DNA of 64,000 bases, taken from contig JARCOQ010000003.1 of the NCBI GenBank assembly GCA_029207755.1, positions 44,288,144 to 44,352,143 of the forward strand. Direction: 5' to 3'. A program made the translations under genes and the position numbers. The notes under the pieces are model-generated. The model saw only the letters and a program-made list of their open reading frames with translations. It searched no databases and had not been told where the DNA came from. The stretch is from Chamaea fasciata (taxonomy: Eukaryota > Chordata > Aves > Passeriformes > Sylviidae). Of the stretch, positions 26,401 through 39,900 are shown one piece after another (position 1 is the first letter of the stretch; each line of letters starts with the position of its first letter).

Positions 26401-27119
26401 ACCCGTTTCATCAATTTCTGCTCTACTGGAAAGTCAATAAAAATTGACAACAGCCCCATGGGGTTTTTGTTTTTTGGTCACATATACCTGAAACTTTTAT
26501 TTCCCTGGGAAAAGAAAAATAAAGTCAAGAGCTTTATTCTCTGCATGTAAGTGAAAAAGGTTATTAAGAAAAGCTTTTGTCAGGCAGGACACCCACTCAG
26601 CTAGCACTGTGCTTGAAGAGATCCTTGGAGGCCCTGCTATGCAGGGTGTACCAAAGGGAAAGGAGGATGCTTAATGCATGCATCTTCATTGCTGTCTCTC
26701 TTGGGAGAGGTTCTGAATTCTCCTTCTCTTTCTCCCTGGGCTTATCTGTTGACGGATTACACCAAAAAAGCCCTTTCATAAAGCTCCATTAGAATGCCAG
26801 TGCATGCAGCAAGGGCCACTGAAATATTCCCAAAGCTACAGACAAAGCTGACAATCTGCAATATTTTAGCATAAGCTCTGACCCAGTATACAGCAAAACA
26901 GACGAATGGCACTTCCCCTAGGGCAGGAATCGCTTCTGAAGCTGCTGACAACTCACTGTTTATCTCATTTCAGTCCCATTCTTAATCACTTTGAGATTAA
27001 ACTTTTTCTAACCCAGATTCCAGCTTGAAGATCTCCAGAAGAAAGACCCTTGACCTCCCTCCTGGTAGCCTTCTCAGCTGCTGGCAAAGCTGCCTGTCAG
27101 ATGGTGCAGTCTTGCTCCA

Positions 27120-27270
27120 TGCTTGCCGGGCAGGAACAGGGATGGGGCTGAGCCGGGCTCTGTTCCCGCTGCCCCACGTGGAGCCTGCCGCGGGGCGGGC
27201 AGCACAGCCTCCAGCCAGGAAAGGAGCTCGCTGCAGCAGCAGTGGCAGCTCGGGGCCGGCCAGACGTTCC
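27120..27270. other. GC-rich patch with CpGs and a perfect E-box
   Basis: A roughly 150-bp patch has about a dozen CpG dinucleotides and one CACGTG E-box at 27175-27180, surrounded by CpG-poor sequence. It could be a small regulatory element for bHLH factors. No promoter element or first exon is clear. Confidence 0.35.
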
Positions 27271-29478
27271 AGCTTCTTCAAAGTTCACCTCTGTTTGCTC
27301 CTGTTGTTAGCTCCAAAGCAGGAACAAAACAGCAGACGCACCACTTAGTTTTGGTATTGCACAACTGAAAGAGAATAGGAAAGCACCCCCAGGAACTGAG
27401 CCAAGTCAATAATGGAGACAGATTAAGCAACACATGCACCTGGCTGTCAGAAGTGTAAGATACTCTCTCTTTAGTAATTACAGAGCAATTATGAAGTTAA
27501 CAGCAATTCCAATAAGGACGTGTATTTCACAATACAATTTTGTTCACAATCCATCAGGATCAGTCACACCAAGGACATACAACTCAGAAACCAAACTGTC
27601 CTCACCCCTCCAGGCATTATCCTTTAAATGCCAATCCCTGGTTGGGTGGGATCTTGCACTGAGTAGCAATTAATTTATTAGTTATCAACAGGATGTAATT
27701 GAAGCTCTACTTCAATGTGACTTTTAAAAAATCCCACTTTTAAGATAGGTATTAGAAATCAAGATAAGGTGCAGATTTTGTGTATTGAGTTTATGCAAAC
27801 CCAGTTAACCTGTCTTATAATTCTGAAAAACCATAAACAGATTAAAGCTGGGTTTCAATATATCTGAAGTCATCAGTCTGTTCTGCATGGTCTGGATGAA
27901 AATGTTAGATTTTGTGACTCTTTATGGTGGTAAAATCACAATGATCTCAGTTTATCTTATCCATCCAAAGAGTAAACAGGGAACAGAAACTATTCTAATG
28001 TCTAGAACACATCCATGCCTGAATTTGAGACACTAAATCAAACTCAGATCTGCTGAAGTTCGCAAAGTCTGACTTGCACTGAAATCCAGCTTTGCTTCAG
28101 AGTAATGAGATCTGCCATTTTGTGCCTGTTTTAAGAGAAAACACAGCCTACCTTGCTCCAAGTGCCACATGGCAGCACAAGGTGGAGGTCACCTGTGGTG
28201 GCACTGTACTGCCATGGCTTGCAGCCAGGAGGAATGCTGCACCATCACCATCTCCCAGCAAGGACTAGAAATTATTGAGCAAGTGACCCAGGTTGGCAGC
28301 TTCAGCACCCAGCCTGACCTGAGCCTGGACCCCGCTGCCTGGGCACACACGGCAGCAGCGCCCACAGGATGTCCCTCGGTGCCACTGAACTGAATTTCTG
28401 AGCACTGCAGATTCCCATGACGGCTATGAGACTTCCAACAGCCAAACACCCATCCAGACAGCAGTGACATTAGGGCATTGTCTGCTTCCCACACCTTGAT
28501 CTGCCTTTGCAGGACATTGCAGATGAGTCCATCCACACAGACACAAAAGAAAGGGTGGCCCAGGCTACAGAACTGTGAACATGAAGCATGGACAACCACA
28601 AGAGGAAGTGAGCACAGAGAACATGGATGGCATTGGATGAAGAAATGTTACTAATGTGTGCATGAAACCCACTAATTCTATTCTCTAAGGGACTTTCTGG
28701 GCAAGAGCAGCCAGCCAGGAAGTCTCCCATCAAAACTAGCATTAATCTCCTCACTGTCTCTTTCTCATATCTCCTTTCAGGCTTTATTTCATTCAAGTAC
28801 TGAAACCCGTTGTGGTTTACTTTGATAAAGGTAGAGCCAGTCACTCAGTACGTTCAGGCATTGGGGATGTTTTACTATCTCTCGCTGCATCACCAGTAGG
28901 GCTGAAAAGGTGCTGTTGTGGTTTGACTGCTAAGGGAATATGTGATTCTATCAAGAGGTATCCAAATATCTAAGTGCTCTAGAAAGATTAAATAATTAAT
29001 TATCAGAACTCCTGACATAAATATAGCCAAGCATTATCCCCATTCTCTAGACAACAAGAATATTTTTGTAATGAGTCATGGTTACAAGAGCTACCCAAGG
29101 TTTGCTCTGAGCTAGGGAACCAAAACACAGACATTGGGAAAGCTAAGGATTTACACGTCCCAGGCAGATTTTTTACCATCACTTCAACTAATGCCCTCTA
29201 ACAAACTGGTAGAGATAGGGACTTTAGCTCCTGGAAGACATGTAAGAATGAGTATGTGGGTGTTGCAATTTTAATACACAGAGTTCAGAGGGTTCAGAGG
29301 GGAAACAAGGTGGGCATGGAAAACTCGCACACTTCTATACTCTTTTCATCTTCATCCCCTTTGATCACTATGCATCACTAAGGACTTTTCCACTTCAAAT
29401 CATTTATGGGATGAATTTTTAGCAGCCAGAGCTAAAGTAATGGTTGTAAATACACATATGCACATGTGTGTATACATG

Positions 29479-29496
29479 CACACACACACACACACA
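29479..29496. repeat. (CA)9 microsatellite
   Basis: Nine CA units are preceded by an alternating purine-pyrimidine lead (CATATGCACATGTGTGTATA). The combined tract could adopt Z-DNA. Confidence 0.9.
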
Positions 29497-32400
29497 GAAT
29501 TGCATCACTAGTCTCCATAAACTTAGCAAAGGCTACAATACCCTAGATATAACATCTCGGTGCCTTTCCCTTTAGTCTCCTGTTATGTCATCTTTTTACT
29601 TATGCTTTATCTATGTTTAGATCATATCTCTGGGGCAAAGACTACATCCTTTATACATTTCTCTGATGTGCTTTTGAGATTAGAGACACTGAGTCGAAAT
29701 AACTCAAGTCTCTCCATGAAGAGCATGCTACATTTTTGTGTTTTATGGTGGGTCCCTGGCAGTGAGAAGCTTTAAAAGCAAAGAACTAGAAGGACAAGCC
29801 ATAGATCACCTTTAAATGGCAACATTTCAGTGCATTGCACTTGCTGTGCTGTTGCCTTAGAAGGAGCTGCACGGCACAGAACAGACACAAGCAGAGTAAC
29901 GCAATGGAGAGCTTAGCAGTCAGATCATCCCTAAACCCACCTCCGGGAGCAAATGTCCCCTGCTGCTGATGTGTGGGTACAGCTCTGCACCAAATTCCTT
30001 CAGGCCAAGTGGCTGGGCACAGAGCACCTGCACAGCCCCTGGGAGGCTCAGAGGCCACCAGACTGACAGCCCTGCACACAATGTTTGCTTCTCATTCTGC
30101 ATACTGCATTTATTCCCCTAGTGGCTTTCTTTCTTCTAGGAGTTTTCTTCAGCAAGCTTAAAGTTAGCCTTTTCCTCTTGCCTCAGTCTAGATCCACTAG
30201 CATTACCTTTTTCTTAAAAAAAAAAAATCAGCTTGCCTTGGATATTGCCTTTTTTACAGCCAGCTTAACAAACCTGGGTACAGCTGCCCTGATGTTGTCT
30301 CCACACCATCTGAGAGAGCCCTGCCAGTGCTATCTGCCAAGGCTCAGAGAAATCCATCCTGGTTTGATGGGGACAGCCAAGATAGGTGTGACCAGTGAAC
30401 CCTTTGGGCCACGAGAACCACATACTGTGCCAGGGAGGAGACCCTGGCATCCCATCCTGCCACCATTGGATCAGCTCTGCAGGGCCTCAGTGCTGCTTCT
30501 TCCAAGTGGGTGTTGTTCGTTTCCTCTCCGTATCACATTTAAAGGCAGTATTCATCTTGTCATATCTTGCAGCAGTTTCTCTGTGGCACGTTGCCGAGGA
30601 TGATGCTGGGATGTTTATTTCACCCTCTTGTTAAAAAGGATGACAGGTTTTTGGATGAGCTTGCTGCGATTTGTAGAAGCAAGAAGGGAAAAACAAGTTG
30701 GTCCAAGTCAGAGGAAAAGAGGTATAGGCTGAGAACATTTCTGAAGCACCTGGACTTGCACTAGGAAGGATTTGCTCCCTTGTGTGAGCACAGCACCTGT
30801 CATCAATAGTTTTGACACCGTTGCCTCCCATTTTGAAACACTGGCTTGCTAACCAAATCACTCTGTAATCCCTGTGCACACAACCTTCTGGAAATCTGTC
30901 TTCATATCTTGATGCAAACTGACATAACTGGGCTTTTCTTCACCCTGGTGTTTTTTTTTTTTCTTTTAATATGATACCATTGCTCAATGGAAGTTCTGGG
31001 GATTTGGGTTCACTTGGGTGTCTTCTGTTGAAAGAGAAAAGAGGCATCCACTGGCACTGATGAAATCTGCTCTGGAACAAAGGGAGTATTAACAGTGAAG
31101 GGCTGATATCTCCTGGCACTGCATGGGTCTAAAAGGATGCAGTAGCTTTTTTAGTGTGGTGGCTCCCCCTGCTCTGAGGAAGGAGTTTATGCTGCCTGAA
31201 CAGGCCCAAAAATGGATGGAACCGCCCATCCTCTTCCTCCTCCTCCCCACAAGCATGAAGCTCACATTAACCTACTGCACACAGCACTTGTCATTCCACA
31301 GTTGATGGAATGAAGGGTGTGTTGTGTCATGGTCAACCCAACACAGACCTATTACAGCATCACTACTGAGAGGTTATTGTCTTATCCTACCTCTCACCCC
31401 TGCTCCTACGTTTCTGCCACCTGCCTGATATCAGACCAAGGGCTCCTGAAGCTGTGGGGTGAATTGCCTCTGCTCATCCACCCTGCAGAAACTGAGCACT
31501 GCCCCACTAAGTCACACATTTCCACCTGGAACAACAAACTGATTCCACCACACTGCAGTGTGGCTGCAGTGCTCACTTTGCACTCTGTGGCACAGGAACC
31601 AGGAAAAATGCAGAAAGACCCTCTGGTGATGGCAGTGTGGTGTTAAGTGAGCTTGGTGGTAGCCCAACACTGCAGCCTGAGCTCTGCACATGGCAAAGAA
31701 TGCCCTGCCCCTGCTGCAGTGGTGCAGCACTAGATCTGGGTGGTGCATGGCCTTGCAAAGACTTATGAAGTGTGCTTAGTTTCCAGTAAAATCCACACTG
31801 CCACAGTTGCAAAAAATGTAAAAATACAATTTTGATCCAGTTAAAGTGCTTAGCCTCGATCTGCTTTTCAGACAGATTTCTCAGGGGAATAGGTCAGGAG
31901 AGGTGCCAGGGGATGTTGGGAACAGGGACATGGGAGCATGGAAAAGAGCTAAGGTGACAGCAGTTATAAGGTAGAAGACAACCAAAAGTTAGAGGGAGAC
32001 AGAGACGTGGGAAGGAGCTGACAATACTAAATGGTGGAGAAAGCTGTGGAGGTTATGATAGAGCGAATATATTTCCATGGGGGTGCAGAACACCAAGGAC
32101 ACAAACACATAACAAAAAGGAGGTTTAAAATTCCATAGCTCATGGAACAAACAACTTTTGAAATCCAGGTATTTTATACACAAATGCACTGGATGAATCC
32201 AACTACTGCCCAAAACTGCAGGAATCAGATTTATCATGTGAAGTCAGCTCTCCACTTAAAACAACCGGTCACTGCCTCTCAACAAGAGTCCAAACCAAAC
32301 CCACAGATCTAAAATATCTTGAATCTTGGGAAATTGTAGTCTGCAGCTGGGGCCTCCTGTAAACAATGCAAACATCAGCATTTCAGACCAGCCAGCCAGC

Positions 32401-33866
32401 TGCATGAGCCAAATGAAGACTATTTCCCAAGACATCGGACTATGTCTGGCAGTGGGCTACACCCTCACACAGCTTATGTCAGAGAGTGTTGCACTGTTCA
32501 CCCCGGATCAGCCTACCAATACCTCAGCATAAGGAGAAGCAGGAATAAATTATTTATTCCCACTGTCCCTGGAGAAGATGGGAACCAGCCACCAGCTGGT
32601 TCAGCAGCCTGAGCAGGATGTGGACCCAGTGAGCAGTGTTCAGGACTGAGTATTCACTGCTCCCACAGTTGTTAGTGTTGGTATTTGCAAGCTGGACAGT
32701 TTTCAAGACTGGGGCTGCGTGCACACTGTGGGAAACGGCAACTGCTTTAGAGAGCCGAAGTAAGCAACAAGACACAGGTGGGAGGAAATTCCATATCTTG
32801 ATGGGGATACACATGATTAGCAGTTGCCACTGACATGGCTTTCCTTGCTGCTGAACTCATTGGCATTGCAGAGCCGGCATCGCTGATGCTCCGTGTGTTG
32901 TTCTCCTGCTGAACTCAGTAAAACCGATAAAAAGTTCAGCTTTTAACTCCCAGGGAAGCAGTGGAGAGCTGTGTGGTTTGCGACACTCCATCAGTGGGAG
33001 GAACACTCCAACATCCCCCACCAAGAGCCACAAGGAGCCAATTTCCTGGTTTCTGCAGTGCGAGGAGGGTGGGGGCAGGGATGAACCACTGGAGGCACTG
33101 GGGTGCATCACACTCGCTGGGGTAAACAGCTGCCAGCGTGCAGAACCAGCGACATCCCTGCCTCAAATCCTTCAACCCATTTTTGCCTTTTTTTTTCCTG
33201 GTGCTGCGGTGCTGCCCCTGTGCCCCCCGTCAGGCAGGGATGGATTGCTCATCGCCAAGGGTGAGGCACCCGGGACAGGGAGGATGGGGAGCCTGGGCCG
33301 TCCTGAATGTTGTCAGCTGGGTACATAGACTGGCTGTCGGCACACACCATACCTGGGTCCCTCACCCTGGAAAGGCAACCTGACCATTCGGGCGCCTTAT
33401 TGCCACTTACCAAACAGTCGCCTAGCTCTTCCAAATGCAGGGAGAGGGGGTGGAGCAGTGGACTTAAAGCAAATGTGGGGCTAGGAGGTCTGGCTCTGCA
33501 TGAGTGAGTTGCATCGTAACAGCGCAGTCTTGGTGCTCTTTCTAAGACATCTTTCCAAGAGATCTGAGAGTGCACGGCCCCACTTCCCGCCCTGATCCCC
33601 CTTCCCGTGCCCTTTTGATCCCATCTGAGAGCTACAGCCCTTGTCGGGTTTGTAGTTCCTCTCGCCAAGCACACTGCGAATTCCTATCCTGCCTGAGAAG
33701 AGGGTAGTTTGCTATCATTTTCACAAGGTGCTGACTTAGCAACAGAGCCTTCGGGCAGATTACAGTAAACTCACTGCACTTCTCAAAGACTGTTTGCTTA
33801 AGTGCAATGAGCTCTCTGCAGAGAGGCACTGACAGTTCCTGTGCCTTTTCTCCTCTCTACCAGCCA
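29497..33866. other. Stretch with no recognised gene
   Basis: No gene is recognised. It contains a T12 run at about 30951-30962 and a 19-base palindrome at 32542-32560 (GGAATAAAT, one T, ATTTATTCC). It also has GC-richer sequence near 33200-33300 with a CCGTCAG acceptor-like site and an AAGG|GTGAGG donor-like site too close together to form a normal exon. Confidence 0.55.
32542..32560. repeat. 19-base palindrome, 9-bp arms
   Basis: GGAATAAAT and its reverse complement ATTTATTCC flank a single T. The arms are perfect. It could be a dimeric transcription-factor site or a chance AT-rich palindrome. Confidence 0.85.
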
Positions 33867-33947
33867 ATTTGCATTGAGAGAAAGATGAGATCTTAAAAAC
33901 GGACAATTAGCGCCCTTACTAATTACCCATACTAAGCATCTCAATTA
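33867..33947. promoter_or_regulatory. Candidate enhancer: POU octamer plus homeodomain cores
   Basis: A perfect POU octamer ATTTGCAT lies at 33867-33874. Three homeodomain core sites follow within 75 bp: ATTA at 33906-33909, the palindromic TAATTA at 33920-33925, and ATTA at 33944-33947. A CCAAT lies just before the octamer. This grouping is typical of developmental enhancers bound by POU and homeodomain factors. No gene in the window is an obvious target. Such short motifs are common, so the call rests on the clustering and on the unusual perfect octamer. Confidence 0.25.
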
Positions 33948-36900
33948 GAGGAGTGCCTGAGGGGGCCTTCACCGAAGCTGGAACTCTGCCGCCAAGCTTC
34001 ATGTGGTGCTCTTCCTACCCCCAGAGTGTGCTGCGAGGGGTTACCGAGACACGCAGTGCTAACCTGACCTGGCTTGGCTTTCAGAAGGGAAAACTGAAGA
34101 ACCGTGACCACCAGCTATCACCTGGGAAGCAGGGCCAGTGTCATTGCATCTCCTCTCATAGGAATTTATTTTCCACATGCTCATCAGGTTCATTTTGAGT
34201 TTGCCCTCCATGAAGCTTTGCTACTAAATGCCTTGGGAAATTATTCTGTATTCTGTAAAGTGCACTTCCCCAAGGTTTGGTCCCACTTTGCCCCATATTT
34301 TCCCTTCTCCTTCACTGGGCAAAACTGAGATTCCTGAGTTTGATATAGAGATGATGAAAATGAAGAAGAGATTCTCTGAGTCTGAACACATGAGCAGAAG
34401 GAAACAATCATCCCATTCTTCATGAACAAAAGCTAAGATAGGATGATGTCATAGCACACATCAGTGAAGGATCTACAGTTAAAGCAAGTGGAATTATGGA
34501 AAACTTGGAATTAGCATCTGAGAGAAGGGCCAGGAACCAGGCAAAGGACCAGGCTTTGGTGCAAGACTACACTGGAAAGACACTGTGTTTGAAACCAAAG
34601 AAGATACCAAAATATTAATGAATTGGCACCAACCAGCAACAAAGAAATCCATTATTTATAGACAAGACAAATAATTATACATGCAAGGTCAAAGAAGACA
34701 TTCACACCGAAGTTTCTTAAGAGACATGAGAGCAGAAAGTAATTGGCTGTCTAGACACAGCCATTGCTGAAACACTGAAATCCTATGATTTGGATGAGTA
34801 GGAACAAGTGGGCCGTGTTGGTCAAACACAGCTGGTTCATGCAGGGAACTCCAAAAGCACATCCACAAAGGAGATGGGTCTTGGTGGCACCAGGGTCCAT
34901 ACTGTGGACACCAGGCTGAAATCCCAAGTCCTGAAACTTTTCCAAGGGGACCAAGGAGACTCTCACGTCAACGGCTGGAATTCAGACAACTTAGGGCAAG
35001 CTACATTTGCTGTATGGATTCATACTGATTCTCCAATAAACTCTGCATTATTAGACAGGTTCTTGTGTTTGTCACAGCATACTATGGTCCCAACCAGGGG
35101 AGGCAGGCAGCCTTGAGCATCCAAGGACACCACCAGAAGCCAGCTCCATAGCCAGGGTCTTCGAGCACAGGCCCCATCCTCACCAGCCCCAGGACTCCAG
35201 TAAGAGCAAAACACCCTGGATTTGGGGATCAGAGGGAGCTAGGGAAGTGCCAGAATCCCAGGGTGAATGTAGAGCTTGCATGAAGCAGCACAGTGCCTCT
35301 GGCTCATCTGACACTGCCTTCCTTCTGAATTGGACATATTCAGGTGCCACCAGTGCAAATACACTTAATAAGCACTCAGAAGAAAAACAAAGAGGCACAA
35401 GGATGGACCACAGTCCCTTACATGGCAAAAGAGCTGCATTTGCTCCAACAGACTTCTCACTGAGTTTGTTTAAAGCCACTTTCCTTGCCACTGCTGCCAG
35501 CGAGCCTGCTGCTGTCACTGGAGGTGCTGGCACGCCCCCCGGCTCTGCTGCCAGCACAAGCACCCCATCTGCCTCAAATGGCACAGGGTGAGCTCAGGCT
35601 TGGTGCTTGTGCCTGGAGACTCTCCCTTCCTCTTCTCACACCTTCCTGCAGGCACCCTGAGCAAACAGCAAAAATCCCTCACACTGGCCATCTCCCCCTC
35701 TACTAAACCTCATCAGTCTTCAAAAAGAAAGAGACACACACACACAAATATGAGAACCCAAGTTCCCAAATTTCTACAGGAAGATCTGATGAGTGTTTGT
35801 TTTGGTTTTCAGCATGGTATGCATGCTCTTTGTTAACCAGAGGGCATTTTCCCACTGAGGAAAGCATTTACTTTAAAGGCAGAAAGCACCACAGTTACTA
35901 CTGCTCTCACAGTTATGAAATACTACCACATTGGAAAGGAGAGAGAAAAAAATTGCTCTCAAGAATGAAAATCAAGTACACATTGACAGTTTAGATAAAA
36001 GTCAGTTATTAATGATGCTGTGCCAGTATATTACCTTCATAAGGACTGCATAGATTTCCTTCACTTAACACTGGCTTGAAACACTGGAGGTGATTTGCTT
36101 GACATTTAAAAGTGGGTCAAAGACTCATCTCTAACATAAATTAGATGCACAAGGACAGACCTTGCAGTGTTCCCTTATTGGGAACTGGGAGCTAGTGGGC
36201 AACCACACAATATTCCCTAAAACTCCAGCCACTCTGGCAGCGCAGAATGAACTGCTCCATGAATAGAAGGCTCATGATGGCATGCACGCCTACATGTAAA
36301 AATGCAGGATAGGGAAGGGAAATCATATGGGGAAAACTACACACTGAAAGAAAATGGATCTGAGTATACTGTGAGCACTTGTACATCACATAAAGCAATT
36401 TGTAGCTGCAAGGATGAGTATAGCTAAAGGACTCAGCACAGAGTGGATGCTATGCTGGAAATGGATGGAGAAATCAGGACCTGTGAGCCCTTGCGGTGAC
36501 TCCCACCATATGAGATGCTGTTATGACAAGTGCAGTCTATTGGCCATCACTATCAACCTTTCACACAGCTCATTAGGGAAAGGTCACGGGTTATTTTTAT
36601 TTTAATTCCCAAGGACATACTTGGTTTGCTTTACACACTTCCACACAGGATTTAAATCTACACACCCAGATCTCTCCACTCTTATAAACGCAGCCATACA
36701 TAGCATGTATTCCTTCCTGCTCTTTAGTTATAAAGCGAAACACAAGGCCATAAAAAGCCTTCTCAAACTCCAGCTGTGCCACTTTATGGAAGCATTTGAA
36801 AACTATTACTTTTAGTGAATACACCAAAGGTCTCTGGCATATTATCCCTGTTTTGAAGATTGATTTAGGAGGAGACTCTTACCACCCAGCACATCTGGAG

Positions 36901-39848
36901 TGGTGCTGTGCTCCACGGGCAGTAGCAGCATCCATGGGACTACTTGTGGAGGACAAGTCAATAACACAAGGAGACTCAAACTGTGATTAGGAAGCCTACC
37001 GGGATGCTGAACCAGTGGACTTTATCCTCAAACAAGTCTTAGTTGACAGTTGCCCACACAAATTCAGAGTGTCCTTGATCAGACTTTGGTCTCCCTCTTT
37101 TTATTATTTCACCTCCTCTTCATTACATAGACCATCACTGTAATGATTCTGTCCTGGAGGAGGTCACCCTCTTGTAATAACATGGTACTTTTCTTGTTGT
37201 AGCCAATTCTGGATCCCGTTTTTAACATACTGCCTAACATCTGCTTCAGGATAGTGTATCCCTTCTGTAGAGAGGATAAAAGGACATTGTTGGTGAGTGA
37301 CTTGTTCAAGGTGGTGCAGCAAAGCAGTGACAGCCCTGTGGTGAGGCACTGGGACATTCTGGATTCTTCCACACAGCTCATCAGGACTTTGCATAGCAGA
37401 AAAGTTTCCTTGTTTTTCTTTTTTTAGTTAATTCCACATGAAGACAGGAAAGGACTTGCTTAATTTAAAAAATATGTATGTCTCATTGCCTATCCCTCCC
37501 ATAATGTAAGAATTTTTCCTTTTATAACAAAAAAAGCCTATAGCTTGCCAAAGCAGACTCCCCAACAATTGTCCTAGCATTACAGTAAGTGGCAGCACTT
37601 TGGACCGTTGCTGGAGATAAATTCACGTTGTTCAGAAAGATAATGGTAGTTTGCATCTGGTTACAGCTAATTCCAGCACTGGTTTCCTCCCAGGCAACTT
37701 TCTTTCCTATTTAATGTTTGTTTAAACCTTCATTTTGTGGCTGAAGTGGTTTTTTGTTAAAATTATACTAATTTTTTGATTTCATCACTTTTGTCGTGTC
37801 TGTATTTTTCCTTCTTCAAAACACTCCACATATATTGTTATAAGGGAGGAAAATATATTGGTCAGGAAGTTTCTGTCTGTATGTTTTCTTAATGTGCTCT
37901 GAGCTATGGCCTTAGAAGTCACAGACAGACATTCTTTCACCTCAAATAATGTCCTTCTCCTTCTTCCCAACCCCCACAGATGACTAGGGCAACACTAAAT
38001 ACCATTTGACACCACTAAACCCCAAAGACCCCATAATAGAAATAGAAATGGCAATAGAAATGGAAATACATAGCAATGAAAAAACTCCCCCAAATATCTC
38101 AGAGCCTTCTCCAAAGGCAAAGAGATGCCTCATTTCACAGATGGGAAGATGAGAGGCAGAGAAACTGGGGGGAAGGGCCCAAATCATATTCTGTGAGAAC
38201 TGCAGGGTAACACACCCTGCTGCTGCTCAACACACTCATGGGGTCTCACACTCACCCCTCTCCGTGCCCAAGAAGGTCCCAGTGATATCAGGGTGTATCA
38301 AGGCCTAAAAACCAGCATAGCATGGATGAAAGAGAACCATATATATTTTGTTCTCTCCTCTACTGCCGAAAGAATGTTCCAAGGGTGTTTTCTGCCACTC
38401 TTACATCTAAGAAGAAGGAGAAGGGAACCGTTTTTTGCATTAAAAGGTATGAAATAGGGGAGACCACTCCAATATTTCAAGGAGCAGAGACATATGACCT
38501 GCAAGGGTTCCTCTGAAGTGCAATCAGCTGCAGCATGTAGCCGTTTCCTGTGCAAAAATCCCTAGGATAATATTGATCTGGAGATCAGCTAGCAAGGCAG
38601 TGAGGGCATGCCACATCCTTGGAGAGTGTGAATCAGCATAGTAACATAAACTTTCACAAGCTTTGCCTCAGCTGATGCTGTGGCTGCTTGCAGAGAGGGA
38701 GGGGAGGAGGTGAAGGATGCTGCCCTGGGCAGATGCTGCATGTGGGTGTCCTCTGTCTGCAGTGCTTCATGACAACACCACGGGTGGGACCCCAGTGGTG
38801 CTGGGTGTCTTTTGAGTGCAAGCTCCTTAATAGTGACCCTCAAGCCCAAGCGCTGCTTTGCTCTTTCCTCTGCTGTTTGTTTGGATGGGCACATTGTGGT
38901 AAGGTTTATGATGGGAAGCCTGTTGAGAAGCGTGCCTCGTGCCTCGGATCAAAGGAAGCTTGTGAGCTTGTGCCTTGCTAACTTTGATGTGCACGGTTCA
39001 CACAGCCCTTGGTTTCCTTTCCTGTGCATCTCAACTGGTCTCCCCAGCTATCTGGTTACACCTCCCCCTTCCCTCCAGCCTGCCTTGCAGGCAGAAGCCA
39101 GGGAGACATTTGTCATTCCCAGTGAGCCTGAATATTTCAGATCCCACAGCAAAGACCTTGGCTAGTGCCTGCTCAACCTTTGTTTCCAGGGGAAAGAAGC
39201 TGCATTTTCCACCCCAAGAGCTTGCATTAGGGATCCTGTAAGATGAGCAAAGCAATCCTGAACAGCCAGTTGTTCCCCCTAAGCTTGGGCCATGACTGTG
39301 GGACCATGACACCTTGCATGGCTTGGTGAGGAATGGGGCCATAAGAGGGGCCATACATTTTTATAATGTCTGCTCCTTTAATTTGTGGATGGAAATTTGC
39401 CTGTAGAGGTATGTAAGTATGCAAGTAAGGCGTGATGGCTGACAGTTTCCACCAACTGTTCAGACATTTAAGGCTTTTTTAAATCTATCATCTCCATTCC
39501 TTGAAGAGAGATACAAGCCTCTCTCTTCCTACTGTTTTCTATTCCACTCTTTCCCTAGACACTCCCTTGAGGCCCTGTGTCTTAGATTTATTTCATCTAT
39601 TTTTGAAGAAGAACAAGGGGCAGGTGGTGCCTGCAGAAGCTGAAAGAGAAAAGATGGACATATCTAGCACATGCCAAGAAAACAAACATGAAATCTCTGG
39701 AGCTGCCCGATCCTCTGGAACACTGAGCAACTTTCCACTTTTTTCTTCTTGATGCGCTTATTTTTATGAGCTCAAAGAATAAAGTATTGGATGTTACACA
39801 GCAGCTGCCCCAGGAAATAATTCACTCATTCCATTGCTGCAGACTTCA
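33948..39848. other. Stretch with no recognised gene
   Basis: No gene is recognised. It holds a short (AC)n tract at about 35733-35746 and a degenerate GAAATA-type repeat at 38034-38069. An AAG|GTATGA donor-like site follows 38446, with a weak upstream acceptor. A 114-codon frame at 35247-35591 ends at an AGG|GTGAGC donor-like site. None of these frames resembles a known protein. Confidence 0.55.
38034..38069. repeat. Degenerate (GAAATA)n simple repeat
   Basis: About six imperfect copies of AATAGAAATGG/AATAGA-type units occur in a row, which suggests an old, eroded hexamer microsatellite. Confidence 0.7.
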
Positions 39849-39850
39849 AG

Positions 39851-39899
39851 GAAAAAAAAAGAGCAGTGAAGGGGGGCGGGGGGGGGGGGAGGGGGGGGG
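39851..39899 (+). repeat. A9 run followed by near-pure G tract
   Basis: A run of nine A is followed after a short spacer by G6-C-G12-A-G9 at 39871-39899. Only two of those 29 bases are not G. It is a very strong quadruplex candidate and is hard to sequence accurately, so the exact length in this assembly is uncertain. Confidence 0.9.
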
Positions 39900-39900
39900 A

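Larger units (their letters stand above)
16410..29478. other. Long stretch with no recognised gene
   Basis: There is no recognisable gene or interspersed repeat in these 13 kb. It holds an inverted repeat (CATAATGG at 16504-16511 and CCATTATG at 16526-16533), A14 runs at 17024-17037 and 25534-25547, a purine tract at 20412-20438, and a GC-rich patch near 27120-27270. It also has strong splice-acceptor-like tracts ending at 18522 and 25658 followed by open frames of about 40 and 60 codons but no good donor. Sequence at 16440-16640 is AT-rich and ordered in a way that could be a conserved non-coding element, though I cannot test that. Confidence 0.55.
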
